A stretch of DNA of 64,000 nucleotides from Suillus spraguei (lineage: Eukaryota > Basidiomycota > Agaricomycetes > Boletales > Suillaceae), in NCBI GenBank assembly GCA_016800925.1, contig JABCPU010000044.1, forward strand, positions 124,001 through 188,000, in the 5' to 3' direction. Position numbers and translations under genes: made by a program. Shown piece after piece: positions 1 through 11,400 of the stretch (the stretch's first letter is position 1; each line of letters starts with the position of its first letter). The notes beneath the pieces were generated by a model, which saw only the letters and a program-made list of their open reading frames with translations, searched no databases and was not told the DNA's origin.

Positions 1-34
1 GGAGTGGAGGAGTGGAGGAGTGGAGGAGTGGAGA
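1..34. repeat. 8-bp microsatellite (GAGGAGTG)n
   Basis: The window opens inside a purine-rich simple repeat of period 8, unit GAGGAGTG, about four copies before it decays. The array probably continues to the left of the window. Confidence 0.85.
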
Positions 35-700
35 AACAGAGGAGCGGAGCTCTGTGGATTTGGGGGGAAGTATTGCCCTACTATGGAGGAGTAGGTCCGG
101 AGATTATGTAAGGAAGGTACAGGCTACTACGGATGAAGTCCGGAGTAGAAACAAACAGAGGAAGACTACCAAAGGTAGAGCTGGAGGTGAACAGAGATAA
201 AGACTGGAGTTCAGACAAAGTTCGGAAAGTATAATATAACAAAGGGTCAAAGGTCCGGCCTAGGGAATACTCCCATAGGCCTGAACTGGAGGCTTACAAG
301 GGCCAGAGCCCAAGTGCGAGAATGGAATGGAGTTATATTGACACGAGAAGGTAGCAAGATATAAAGCGGAGAATAAGTAGAAAGAAGAAAGTAAGTAATC
401 AGACAGTAATGACCAAACTGAAGTCCAGAGTACTTCAGTGCAAGTTCATATACTGTAGGTATCATAGGTAAGGATCAGTAAGCATAATCCAAGGCTATGT
501 ATGAACCATGCAGAAACATACTACTAAGTACAACGGAACATAACAAAATGAACTCAGAGATGAGATATGTACGAAAGAGATTGTCATGACAGAAACAGAG
601 GTAACCGAGAGCTGGAGACAAGGACATACCTCAAATGGTGTAATGCATGTGGCATGGGAATATGTCCGGAGAGGAATGCAAGGAGATCCGGAGGAATGGA
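35..700. other. Gene-free, purine-rich stretch
   Basis: No ORF here resembles a protein, and codon-like periodicity is absent. The plus strand is rich in A and G with scattered GGAG and GTCCGGAG words, which suggests decayed extension of the neighbouring simple repeat. Confidence 0.5.
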
Positions 701-1580
701 ATCACTCGGTGAACTGTGTAAGGAAATAGAAATTTTACATGATACAGATGTTTGTGAGTTTTGAGTTTCAAGTTTCAAGTTTCGGGCTTTGGCACTCAGC
801 ACTTGCTACATTGCCAGGAATTCGGGTCTCGGGGCTTGGTACTCAACACTCAGTGAACTGTGTAAGGAAATAGAAATTTTACATGATATAGATTTTTGCA
901 AGTTTTGAGTTTCAAGTTTCAAGTTTTGGGTTTTGGGCTTTGGCATGAGGTACTTGCTACATCGCCAGGAATTTGGGTCTCGGGTCTTGCTACTCAACAC
1001 TCGATGAACTGTGTAAGGAAATAGAAAATTTACATGATATACATTTTTGCGAGTTTCTGTCACATACTGTATTTCACACCCCATCTCCACTATGATCTCT
1101 GACCCTGATCTCCATATTTCCGGACCTCCGCAGCTAGCCTGCCAACCCTAAATTCGGGATCTGGGTCTTGGGTCTTGGTACTCAACACTCGGTGAACTGT
1201 GTAAGGAAATAGAAATTGTACATGATACAGATGTTTGCGAGTTTTGAAATTTTATGTTTTGGGTCTCGTTTCAAGTTTCGGGCTTTGGCACTCAGCACTT
1301 GCTACATTGCCAGGAATTCGGGTCTCGGGTCTTGGTACTCAACACTCGGTGAATTGTGTAAGGAAATAGAAATTTTACATGATACAGATTTTTGCGAGTT
1401 TCAAGTGTTGTGTTTCAAGTTTCAAGTTTTGGGTTTTGGCACTCAGCACTCAGCACTTAGTACATTGCCAGGAATTCAGGATTCGGGTCTCAGGTCTTGG
1501 TACTTGACACTTGGTGAACTGTGTAAGGAAATAGAAAATTTACATAATATACATTTTGTGAGTTTCAAGTTTTAAATGTG
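700..1580. repeat. Minisatellite array 1, period about 145-190 bp
   Basis: Six copies of a unit containing GAACTGTGTAAGGAAATAGA begin near 710, 855, 1006, 1193, 1351 and 1516. Each is followed by a TTTCAAGTTT-rich part and a segment reading CAGGAATTCGGGTCTCGG. Unit length varies because internal GAGTTTCAAGTTT blocks expand and contract. Short ORFs across it are a by-product of the repeat. Confidence 0.85.
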
Positions 1581-1589
1581 TGGATCAAA

Positions 1590-3470
1590 TTCCTTTTATT
1601 GTCTCACATTTTTCTGAGTTCCGAGTGCAGAATCACGAGTGCCAAACCCCGAAATTGTGGACTACCAGATGTCAGAGTTCGGGGTTCAGCACTAAAAATG
1701 TGTGGGTCAAAGTCTTTTTATTGCCTCACATTGATTCACACATTTTGAGTGCCGAACCCTGAACCCCAGCACCTGGCACTCAGGACTCGACACAAAATGT
1801 AAAGAATTTGAAACCTATCTGTTGAGTCACCTTGTGCCGGGTGCCGGGTAACAATGTGAAACATATCAATCCATACATCTTAAGTGCCGAACCCCGAACC
1901 CCAGCACCCGGGACTCAGGACTCATCACCATGTGAAAAATATCGATCTACATATTTTAAGTGCCGAACCCCAACCCCTGGCACCCGGGACTCAGTACCCG
2001 GGACTTAGAACAATGTGAGGCAATACAGAGATATTGATTCACACGTATTGAGTGCCGAACCCCGAACTCTGGCACCCGGCACTCAGGACTCAGGCCTTGG
2101 GACTCATAACAATGTGAAAGATATTGATGCACATATTTTGACACCGAACCCTGAACTCCGGCACCTGGCAGTCAGGAATCGGGACTCAGGCCTCATAACA
2201 ATGTGAAAGATATTGATCCACATATTTTAACACTGAACCCCGAACCCCAGCACCTGGGAGTTAGAACAATGTGAGGCAATACAAAGATATTGATTTACAC
2301 ATGTTGAGTGCTGAACCCCAAACTCCAGCACCTGGCACTCAGGGATCGGGATTCGGGACTCATAACAATGTGAAAGATATTGATCCACATATTTTATGTG
2401 CTGAACCCTGAACTCTGGCACCCAGCACTCTCTGGCACCCAGGAGTTAGAACAATGTGAGGCAATACAAAGATATTGATTTACACATGTTGAGTGCTGAA
2501 CCCCGAACTCCGGCACCCGGCACTCAGGAATCAGGATTCGGGACTCATAACAATGTGAAAGATATCGATCCACATATTTTATGTGCTGAACCCCGAACTC
2601 CGGCACCCAGCACTCGGGACTTGGGCCTCGGGACTCATAACAATGTGAAAGATATCAATCCACATATTTTAACACCAAACCCTGAACCCTGGCACCCGGG
2701 AGTTAGAACAATGTGAGGCAATACAAAGATATTGATTTACACATGTTGAAGTGCTGAAGCCTGAACTCCAGCACCCGGCACTCGGGGATTGGGATTTGGG
2801 ACTCATAACAATGTGAAAGATATCGATCCACATATTTTATGTGCTGAACCCCGAACTCCAGCACCCGGCACTCTCCGGCACCCAGGAGTTAGAACAATGT
2901 GAGGCAATACAAAGATATTGATTTACACATGTTGAGTGCCAAACCCTGAACTCCGGCACCCGGCACTTGTGACTCGGGACTTGGTACTCATAATGTGAAA
3001 GATATTGATCAACATATTGACAGTGCTGAACCCTGAACCCTGAACCCTGGCACCCAGCACTCGTGACTCAGGATTCAGAACAATGTGAGGCAATAGACAC
3101 CTATTGATCCACACATTCTAAGTGCCGAACCCCGAACCCCGAACTCCGAACTCCGGTAGTCTACTATTTAGGGGTTCGGGGTTCGGTATTCAGGCTTCTG
3201 CACTTGAGACCAAAAAAAATGTTAGGCAATAAAATGACTTTGATCCACACATTTTTGGTAGATATCTTTTTCATCTCAAATCTCGAGTGCCGAACCCTGA
3301 ATCCCGAAATCCGGTAGTCCACAATTTTGGGGTTCTGTCCTCGGGACTCAGACACATGTCAGGCAACAACAAAACTTTGATCCACACATTTTGGTAGATG
3401 TCTGTTTTGTCTTGAATCTCGAGTTTCTAGTTTCTAGTTTCGGTACTCTGCACCCGCACCCGGCACTCGG
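1590..3470. repeat. Minisatellite array 2, units 70-98 bp with higher-order pattern
   Basis: The word AACAATGTGA recurs about fifteen times between 1850 and 3085, at spacings near 70, 90 and 97 bp. Units alternate two flavours, one continuing GGCAATACAAAGATATTG and the other AAGATATTGATCCACATA. Each is followed by a GAACCCCGAACTCCGGCACC block. The succession of spacings suggests a higher-order unit of two to three monomers. Edges towards 1600 and 3450 are more degenerate. Confidence 0.85.
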
Positions 3471-3779
3471 CACCAGATGACTCGACACATGGACTTTAAA
3501 TCTTTCACCTTGTGTGTTGTGTTTTGGGTGTCCGGGTATCCAGAATTCAGGAAATATCTAGTTTGAATCTCCAGTTTTGAGTTCCTGGTTTCGGGACTTG
3601 GCACCTGGCACCAGGCACCTCAATTATCGATGAATGTCAGACATGGTGAATTCAGGTTTTTGTGCTTCAGGGTTTAGATTTTGGTGGTCGATGGTAGGTA
3701 TATGCACTCATAGGGTGCATGTATCCTATGTGTTTGATTCTCTGGTGGCTACATCAGCTGTACATCTTTATGATACATA

Positions 3780-4270
3780 TCTAGGCCCACCCATCTATGT
3801 AAAATTCCCCCACGTTGGCCCACCCGTCTATATAAATATTTTACTGTACCCTCGGCCCACCCGTCTATGTAAAATTCCCCCACATTGGCCCACCCGTCTA
3901 TGCAATAGATATTTTACTGCACCCTCGGCCCACCCGTATATGTAATATTCTCTCACCTCAGCCCACCCATATATGTAACATTCTTACCTCGGTCCACCCA
4001 TCTATGCAATAATATGTGCCTTGCATCTCTCTTAAGCCCAGCTGTCTATAATATCCTACTCTACATACTACCCAGATGGGCCCACCCATCTCTGTCGGGG
4101 ATGATATCCCCCTGGCCCATCCGTCAACATCAGAAATCATGTTTCCCTCAGCCCACCCGTCTCTCCCAAAAATACAAGTCTCCCGGCCCACCCGTCTCCA
4201 TCGGAAATAATATTCTCCCCGGCCCATCTGTCAACATCGAGGATATACATAACCTTGGCCCATCTTTGAC
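3780..4270. repeat. Tandem array 3, period about 35 bp
   Basis: The core GGCCCACCCGTCTATGTAA recurs about every 30-40 bp (near 3784, 3821, 3858, 3888, 3926, 3960) and then more loosely to about 4260. Spacers alternate AATTCCCCCACATT and ATATTTTACTGTACCCTC. It is unrelated in sequence to the two arrays on its left. Confidence 0.8.
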
Positions 4271-5490
4271 AGGATATTATGTGGGTCGGGTGACCCGTAT
4301 AGTACAGAGTTTGTCACTGAAGGGGCTCATGATGCCGCTGGAACTAGCGCCATGCGTAGCAGTGCTACCGTCGTCGAGATAAAGTCAGTAACAGTTGCGT
4401 CTATTGAGCGATGTCAAGCGGTGGTCTCAGCGGTAGCGGTAAGGTTGCGAGCGGTGCAAAGAAACAGTAAGGAAGTCTGCAGTACTTTCAGCAGTAAAGT
4501 AGTGGAGCATGAGAAGTTCAGTCAAAAGTAACAGTTGAAAGTCCAGCAGTATGCTGGCGGTAACGGAGAACGAGCGTGATGTATTAACGAGTGATAAGGG
4601 AACTTTAAAGACTATGTCCACTACTGGGTTAATCCAGAGCTAGACAATAATCCTGACCTATAGTACATGCAATGGTGTAAAATCAGGTACTGTATCGTGT
4701 GGGGTACGCAGTGCTTATATCCTAATTTGTATGTACTCGGAATACTCTAGGCGAGATCAGTAGTGCTGGAGTGTAGTAACCGCCGTAAGTATACATAGCG
4801 CAAGTGTCATATACCATATTTCTAATCTCAGATCCGACCATATCCGATCAGATCCGATCGATTCCATATCCATCCAGTCCACAGATCCTGTCCGGACCAC
4901 CCATCCGAATGTACTCACTTCTCGCACCTTAACTCCCTTGTGTATATCTGCGTCTATCTCCTTTCGTCATTCCTCCTGTTTCTGGTATTCCGGCTGTTTA
5001 TATTTCCGTCCTGTGTTACTGATCCGTTTCCTGTGTTCATTTCCGATTCATGCTTACTGATCTGCTGTGCATTAACTAATAGACTTCTGTTACACTTCGT
5101 ACATAGCCCTCGGTCCTGGACTTGCTGATTATCCGTCTTAGATACTTACAGTATATAAACCACTTGTAGATCTCCGTAGAACCTTAGTTCAAATATCATC
5201 TTAGATTCTACTCATTCTGTTTCCTCCGGACTTAAGCCACTTTCCGCTTTAAGTCACCTTCCGAGACTTAGGATTGATTCCTATAGTCTATATCTCCGAC
5301 TCTATCTTCGGATAGTCTACCTCCGTTAGTTTCTAGTTAGGAACTCGTTCCGAAGCTAGCCTTAATCTCTGTCCTCTTCTTACGTTCCGAGTAACCTTTG
5401 GACGTATCATATCCGATACCTTCGGACACCTGGATCCGTCACACAACTCCTTCTGGGTCTTCAGACGAATAAACTCCTCCCTGAAATAAG
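4271..5490. other. Intergenic, no gene recognised
   Basis: No ORF here is convincing. It includes a local GATCCGATCAGATCCGATCG repeat near 4850 and a CT-rich tract from 4900 to 5450. It could be an old LTR belonging to the adjacent Copia remnant, but I could not find a matching second copy or clear TG...CA ends. Confidence 0.4.
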
Positions 5491-5499
5491 GGGCATTAC

Positions 5500-6590
5500 T
5501 CAAGAAAGGGGCACAGTGCACGAACTGAGGCCAAAGCCCTTCGGATCTCTCCACCCTTGAGTACGGTCTTAACAGCGAGGCGCTGCGGCACGAGGCAACA
5601 TGTAATAAGGCTTGCCGTGGAATCAGTGATAACGAACAGGAAACAAACTACGCACCAAATGGAGCTATGTGGATGCGGCAAGGACATGGAAGGACATCGG
5701 TTCGTGGAATGAGGTGTGGCAGTCGGTACGGTGTGCGGTAAGCGTGGGATGCCACCGGTACTGCTAAACGGGGTAAGACGGCCATGGACAAGTGGTAACT
5801 CCTGTAGACGTGAGACGAGTGTCAAAATATGGGGTTTTAAGCCCAGCGCCAATATGTTCATTACAGCGTGACCTCTGCAATGACTCTGGTCTCGATTGCA
5901 TTGAAAGTGAGGTCCTTTTCTGTGATGGTATTGAGGACAGAGGAGGCGAAAGTGCACCAGTCAGGTATCAGGAAGAGAGCGCATAAGCGCAAATGCAACA
6001 ATTCTGGAATTGGTGGTGAAATTCATGCCTGTTAGGCATGACTCAAGACTGCAGAACTTTGTGATGTGGTCATTAATCTGCGAAGCGCCATCCCACTTCA
6101 AACCAATGGATTGTTCAAAGATGTAGAAGGCATTGGCGATGCTCGATGTATTGTGGATTTTCACAAGTTTGTCAAAGAGCACCTTTGCTGTCACACACGC
6201 TTGTGTCTTCATGAGGAGGGCATCTGAGATATGGTCTTGGATGATGCCATGCGCCTTCTCATCGCATGAAGCCCACAATTCTGTCGCACTACTGGCAGTG
6301 GTTATTGGGAGTGAGGCAGAAGATGCTGAGGTGGTGGAGATGCTAGGAGCGGCAGTGGTTGCGGCAGTAGGGTCAGGATCTGCGCCTGTGACAACACACA
6401 GTACTTTCTCTCTGCGGAGTTTTCCAGTGATGCGAAGTTTCCATAGCTGAAAATTCTCTGGGTCTGTAAGGACTGGGGTTGCAAGGGTGTCGCTGGTAGA
6501 GGACATCATGTCCAAGAGGTGCGCGACCTCATGAGTCGTTTCTGCTAGGTTTCTGGCTAGTTGGTGTAACCAGGGCTCATAACCTGACAA
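5500..6590 (-). pseudogene. Copia-type retrotransposon gag fragment
   Basis: The minus-strand ORF at 5961-6596 (211 aa) has the layout of Ty1/copia Gag: a start region with LTDPENFQLWKLRI, then a low-complexity Thr/Ala/Ser spacer, then ATELWASCDEKAHGIIQ, then a C-terminal VAFALMRSLPDT block. The reading then shifts into the frame open at 5496-5957 (CTFASSVLNTITEKDL-like part) and is lost before any protease or integrase. The natural start is probably the MMSS codon near 6510, because the first ~29 codons overlap a stretch reading GGTTATGAGCCC on the minus strand that could be a primer-binding site just inside a 5' LTR. No protease, integrase or RT follows, so this is a truncated, frameshifted remnant. 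Confidence 0.75.
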
Positions 6591-6593
6591 AAC

Positions 6594-6770
6594 CAAGTAA
6601 AAGCGGCGTATACCACGCTCAGCCGCTATCCAAAGGAAGGATGAGAGAACAACTATTATTCACCTAAGTAAAAATGGTGTATACCATGCTACTACATAGT
6701 CAGATATAAAGTAAATATGAATGACAGTAAGTGCATACCTCAGCTGCTATCCAAAGGAAGGATGAGAGAA
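6594..6770. repeat. Direct duplication of about 120 bp
   Basis: A 32-nt block containing CTATCCAAAGGAAGGATGAG occurs at 6618-6649 and 6739-6770. A second pair, AAGTAAAA followed by GTATACCA, occurs at about 6596 and 6666. Differences between copies are mostly CG against TG or CA. It lies where the 5' LTR of the Copia remnant would be expected. Confidence 0.6.
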
Positions 6771-7739
6771 TGACTGAGGGAAAAAATTACATGACAAGGG
6801 TCCATTATATGATATGAACAAGCTCACTAAGACACCATGAGGCTCACTTGAGAAATCCCTAACCTCTCTACTATTACGTGTGCACCCAAGCACCTCTGAG
6901 GCACGCTTAAGCATGTACACGATTAAGCACAATGAAGCATGACAAAACACAATGAAGTGCAGTCAAAAGCAAAAGGCACAGGAAAGGCAGAAAGGCACAG
7001 GAAAGGCACAGTGAGGTGCACACTTCGCCAAAGGTGCAAACTCATCTGGTTTTGTCAGCAACTATGGGAGATGAGCGACAATTGTAACCAACAGCAAAAA
7101 TTTTCAGCAGTTGGCATATATAGGTTCATGATATTGTGGATAATACAGAGCATTATAAAACAGAGGATATGATCATATATCATGAAGATATCGTGAGGTG
7201 GGCAATCTTTAGCATCGAGTACGCGAGACACCATACTGGGGTGTTTCGAGATAAACACAGACATTCTGAATATTATCAATAAAACAAGCACATAGAAAGA
7301 AACCGAAAAGACGTACACACAAGCTTAGCTATAGAGACAACAGATCTCGAGTTTGTGTATGAATTTATGAACGAGGTTATTGACAGAAGACAAGTGTGTC
7401 TGTCCGAAATCATCGTCTAGGATTGATCATCAACTGTACAGTTTTTTCGACAACGGTTCCCACGCATCTTCCCATGCATCGAGGTATAGGTGCCTGGGGA
7501 TTTGGATCCCTCCTCCCACTTTGTGGGAAGTCGGGGACGAGGCTACTTGTAGCTCCAAGTTTTCGAGCCGTTCAGTGCGTCATGCTAGAGAATCGCTTCA
7601 AGCTCACTCGCGCGATTGTGAACGCGCCAGGTTTTGAATAAGTACATTGTCCCTAAAACTTGATTCTCCATAGCCAAACATTTAAAGAATACGTCTTTAC
7701 CCAGACACAAAAATATGGCTTCAGCGTGTTTGTCGAGCG
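6771..7739. other. Intergenic; right part is HET-cluster flank
   Basis: No gene is seen. Positions 6940-7020 contain short GGAAAGGCA repeats. From about 7540 the sequence is the duplicated flank also found at 13659 and 50096 (shared word GGCTACTTGT...CTCCAAGTTTT), marking the left edge of the HET duplication units. Confidence 0.6.
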
Positions 7740-7935
7740 GTGAAGAAGACCGCACCGCTATACACTGAGAAAGGTATGCCACTAGCTCTAAGTCCTATGG
7801 ACCTCAAACCATACAGCGAACTGATTCAAATGATAAGATGAAAGTGCCTCCCCCACCCTCGGATGCTACGACCATGTGCCTCACACGCGAATCATCAAAA
7901 CATGGACGCGCGCTAGCGTTGATTCGGCGCAAGCC
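7740..7935 (+). pseudogene. LENG1-like gene fragment (exon 2 fused to exon 3)
   Basis: The fragment matches parts of the intact LENG1-like gene at 56191-57132. The first part corresponds to the exon 2 text around GAGAAAGGTGTACCACTGGC. It then jumps directly to the exon 3 text starting CTGATTCAAATGATAA and ends in the arginine-rich segment near GCGCTAGCGTTGATTCGGCG. Substitutions and an in-frame stop break it. It is a passenger of the HET-cluster duplication. Confidence 0.75.
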
Positions 7936-8428
7936 TCTGGTCACCTGAAGGCCATTGAGTGGCTTTCTTTCTTCAAATTTAAAGACAAATAATCGATAGA
8001 TTGATCTTGCCAGATAATCCTGCGGCAAAGATTGACACGCTTGATTTCTTGGACACTGCAGCTGTACATGCTGCTCCGTTTGAGATATGTTTCGAGAAGA
8101 GGATCGACGAGAATTTGATCAGGGAATTGTGTATACCTGGGGAATGAGGAGCGCTTATCTAGGAATTGGAAAGTTCAGCCATTAATGTCTGCGCTACGCC
8201 ATTAGGATCGAGATTCGTGTTCGAGGCCCGGCAACTCGTCGTTCCCGAGGCGGTATGTTATTTTCTGTATAATCTCATGTCCCGTTTATTACAGACTTCG
8301 TACACTTCCGCATTGTATCATAGCGTTGTGTCTTTATACTTATTAGCACCCGGAATTTCTGTCGAGCAGGACTAGGGGTTAACATCGCGGGATTGTATTC
8401 TACGTTGTGCCGCCATTCACAAACACAG
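7936..8428. other. 3' flank of HET copy 1, possible exon remnant
   Basis: Positions 7998-8150 on the plus strand keep an open frame of about 50 codons (core IDTLDFLDTAAVHAAPFEI) ending in a stop near 8148. I do not recognise the protein, and no other copy is present in the window. The rest (8150-8428) shows no gene and contains the terminator region of HET copy 1. Confidence 0.3.
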
Positions 8429-11400
8429 CTAGAGTATCTCTACGGTACCTATATCCACGTTACCAACGGAAGAAATGTCTTTGACTTGGGCAACTATGTT
8501 ATGATCGGATGCGATCCTCTTGTATTCTCCAACACGCTGCTGCGCTAGTAGAAATGCGTCGAAGGGCTGTGCGAGGCGAACCATCAGCTGCAACCCTCGT
8601 GAGCCAGGCTCCTCTTCAACAGGCGAACCACCAGGTGATGCGTCAGAGTCGTCCGTCTCCGAGTCGTCAATCGGGGACTCAAGCTCACTCAAATCTCCTA
8701 TGCTCTCCGTATCATCTGAGAAGTCAGGCTGGTCTGCAAAGTCAGGTACTCCGAGGAGATACCGATCCCATGGACGAATAAGCAAGAACGTCTGCTGAAT
8801 GGGTTTTGCCCGGGAGAACTGAACTAGGGTCTCTGCAGTGGTGACCAGCAGATCGCGCAGCCCGTCTGCCTTGATTCTATACGTAATACCGCGCCTCCGT
8901 CTGATCTCGGTAACACGGAATGAAATGCAAGGCAGATGAAGTCTGCAATTTGCGAACCGGGGAGCTCTCAGATCTTCGAGCTTCTCGTAAAATTTCAATG
9001 CTACAGCTCCAGGCACGGTTTGTTGCAACGAAGAGACTTCTATGTGAATATCATCGTCAGACAGAGATGGAAGGGTGCGTGGAGGGGTGGTGTAAGAGGT
9101 GATATGGGCTGGAAGACAGCTATTGAACTCGGACGGTTGTCCGATCCAGTCGAGAACACTGATATCGCCCGACCGAGCCACGATCTCCTGCAGGAGCCTC
9201 CCGAGCGCATTCTGCTTCTTCTCCCCATAAATGACAGGTAGCGTGATGCCAAAGATACCAAATAATGAGTACGCAACATCTTCCTGCACAGTGGTGACCC
9301 GCTTTGACGCCCATTGCAGTTTCTCTCGGGCGCCGCTCATACCTGGACGGAAGGTCACCAGGGCCCGCGCATCTATCCCTGTCGCATCCTCCAACTCCTT
9401 CATGATTGCAGGAGACTCTTTGTGGTTGGGAGAGCGATCGCCGAGATATAACGACCAATCCTTCTGATAAAAGAGGACGACTTTCGGAGCGACGAATTCT
9501 TGAAATGTCCATCCTCGCTCGTTCCAAACACTCCTCGCCAGTGCACCGGGATCGGATGAAGGAAGGACATCGGATAGGTAGACGATGGTGAGCGCCGAGT
9601 GGCGGTACCAAACAAACATGGAATTGACCGATTCTTGAAGTTCGGTGTTGCTCTTCTTGTCGATGCAGCATGTGTCCATCCACGCCCATCTATACCCGGC
9701 GTCACAAGCGACTTTGCAGAACGACTGCAGCTTTGCGATCCCACCCAGTCCATTCAATTCGTACACGACTTTGCCTTGGATGTCGTGCAGCAGCGCCTCC
9801 GTTTCTTCCCACCTATGTGATAGCAGGACGCAGCGGAAGAACATCGCTACCACGTCTTTGATGCGCTCCGTCCGGAGGTCTGAATGCTTCGTTGTAGATG
9901 ACAAAAGCTCCTTGTACTCTACACTCGTTTTGAAGGCGTTTATTTGTGCTGCTCTATCGCACACCAGGCCCGTGGAAGTATCAAGTAGACGTAGCGGGGC
10001 ATGTTCGAGTTCATTCCAAACAGCTATTTGAATAGCATCTTCTGCTTGAGATGGACGGACATACTGTTGACACAGATCTGCATAACGATATGAGCATTTC
10101 GCGATGATGCAAGAGTGTTCCATAGCTTACCTCGTATTTGCGCTTCGGGAGCATTGTCCAGCTTGGACAACATGATTGAGTAGGCGTCAATAGCTTCGTC
10201 GTAACGTTGCGCGCCACGAAGCGCCGCGTGTGCCAACTGATATCCAACATGAGACGAAGGATTGAGTTCGACGACCTATGCATCGCCAAAGTTAACATGG
10301 AGTACGAGGACGTAGAAGCCAGCACACCTTTTGCGCGTCTAGGAGAGCATCCTCCCATAGCATTTTACCTAACTTTGCCTCTGTGCGATTGGCAAAGACG
10401 ACATCGGATGTATAACCCAGCTCGATTACTGCCGAGTAAAGGTCAATAGCTCTGTCATAATTGCCTGCAGCGAGGGCAGCATTTCCATTGGTAAGAAAGA
10501 GTGCGCTGCATTCTTCCCTTAAAGCTAAGTGAAATGCTGGTGAGGATTGTAACCGCGTGAAATTACGAATTCCAGACTTGCCGTTGGACCAATCGATGCA
10601 ATCTGCCTTTTTAACATCATCACTCGTCTCCACTAGGAATCGGTACGATTTCACGGCATCTTGAAACCTACCCGCCCGAAGGAGTGCATCACACTGTTTT
10701 TTGTGTGCAGTGAACCACAATGATTTGAGATCCCAGCCGAAGAGCTGGACAAGGGACTCAGTTATGAAGAGTATTTCGGATGTGTATGAACGTACCACAA
10801 CCAAGTCCTCGTATATATCATGAATATCGGATTTCGATGATAAGGCGCCGCAGTTGACAACGGCAGTGAAATGTTCTGCAGCTTCGTCGTAATGTGTGCC
10901 ATCAAAAGCTTTGATTCCAAGTTGAGCACGTAGATATGCCTATGCAAAGATCAGTGCTAATGACCAGTGTGGCCGTATGATACTTACTTGCACGATATGA
11001 CATGCACGGGTATCTGCGTTCGGACAACCGGTGGCGAGTTCTTTAAGGAGGAGGTTTGCCTCGTCATGTTGATCTGCACAGAAAAGAGCGATGGACTGAA
11101 ACACGGAATGAAGTAGATAGTATGCGACGTAGCTGTTACATACCTTGATTAAGAGCAAAAAATGAGTGGTTTGCGAATCTTGGTCGGCGTACATTGATGC
11201 AACATCAAATGCTGCCCTTGCGTCTGGAATGTGGCCTTTTCCGCAGAGGGCGATTCCCTTTGACATATAGCCTGTCAATGAGGGCTTAATGTTGATGGAC
11301 TATGTCACCATCAGGTCAACCTTTCACAGGGGAGCTATGATCGATCAGTAAATCTCACCCTGATTGCATCCTGAAGGGCGTGGTCCCAATCCTGTTTCCT

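Noticed and set aside
1590..3470. CRISPR-like array of regularly spaced repeats
   Set aside because: Both the repeat and the 'spacers' recur among units, spacing varies from 70 to 98 bp and the genome is eukaryotic; it is a minisatellite.
4838..5480. A solo LTR beside the Copia gag
   Set aside because: I could not find a second copy, clear terminal TG/CA or a target duplication.
8429..10123. A stand-alone HET protein starting at the ATG at 10123 (and its equivalents at 46551, 52183, 58753)
   Set aside because: The ATG lies inside a 53-nt intron; splicing from 10131 to 10077 joins the TPR frame to HET in all four copies, so HET is the last exon of a larger gene.
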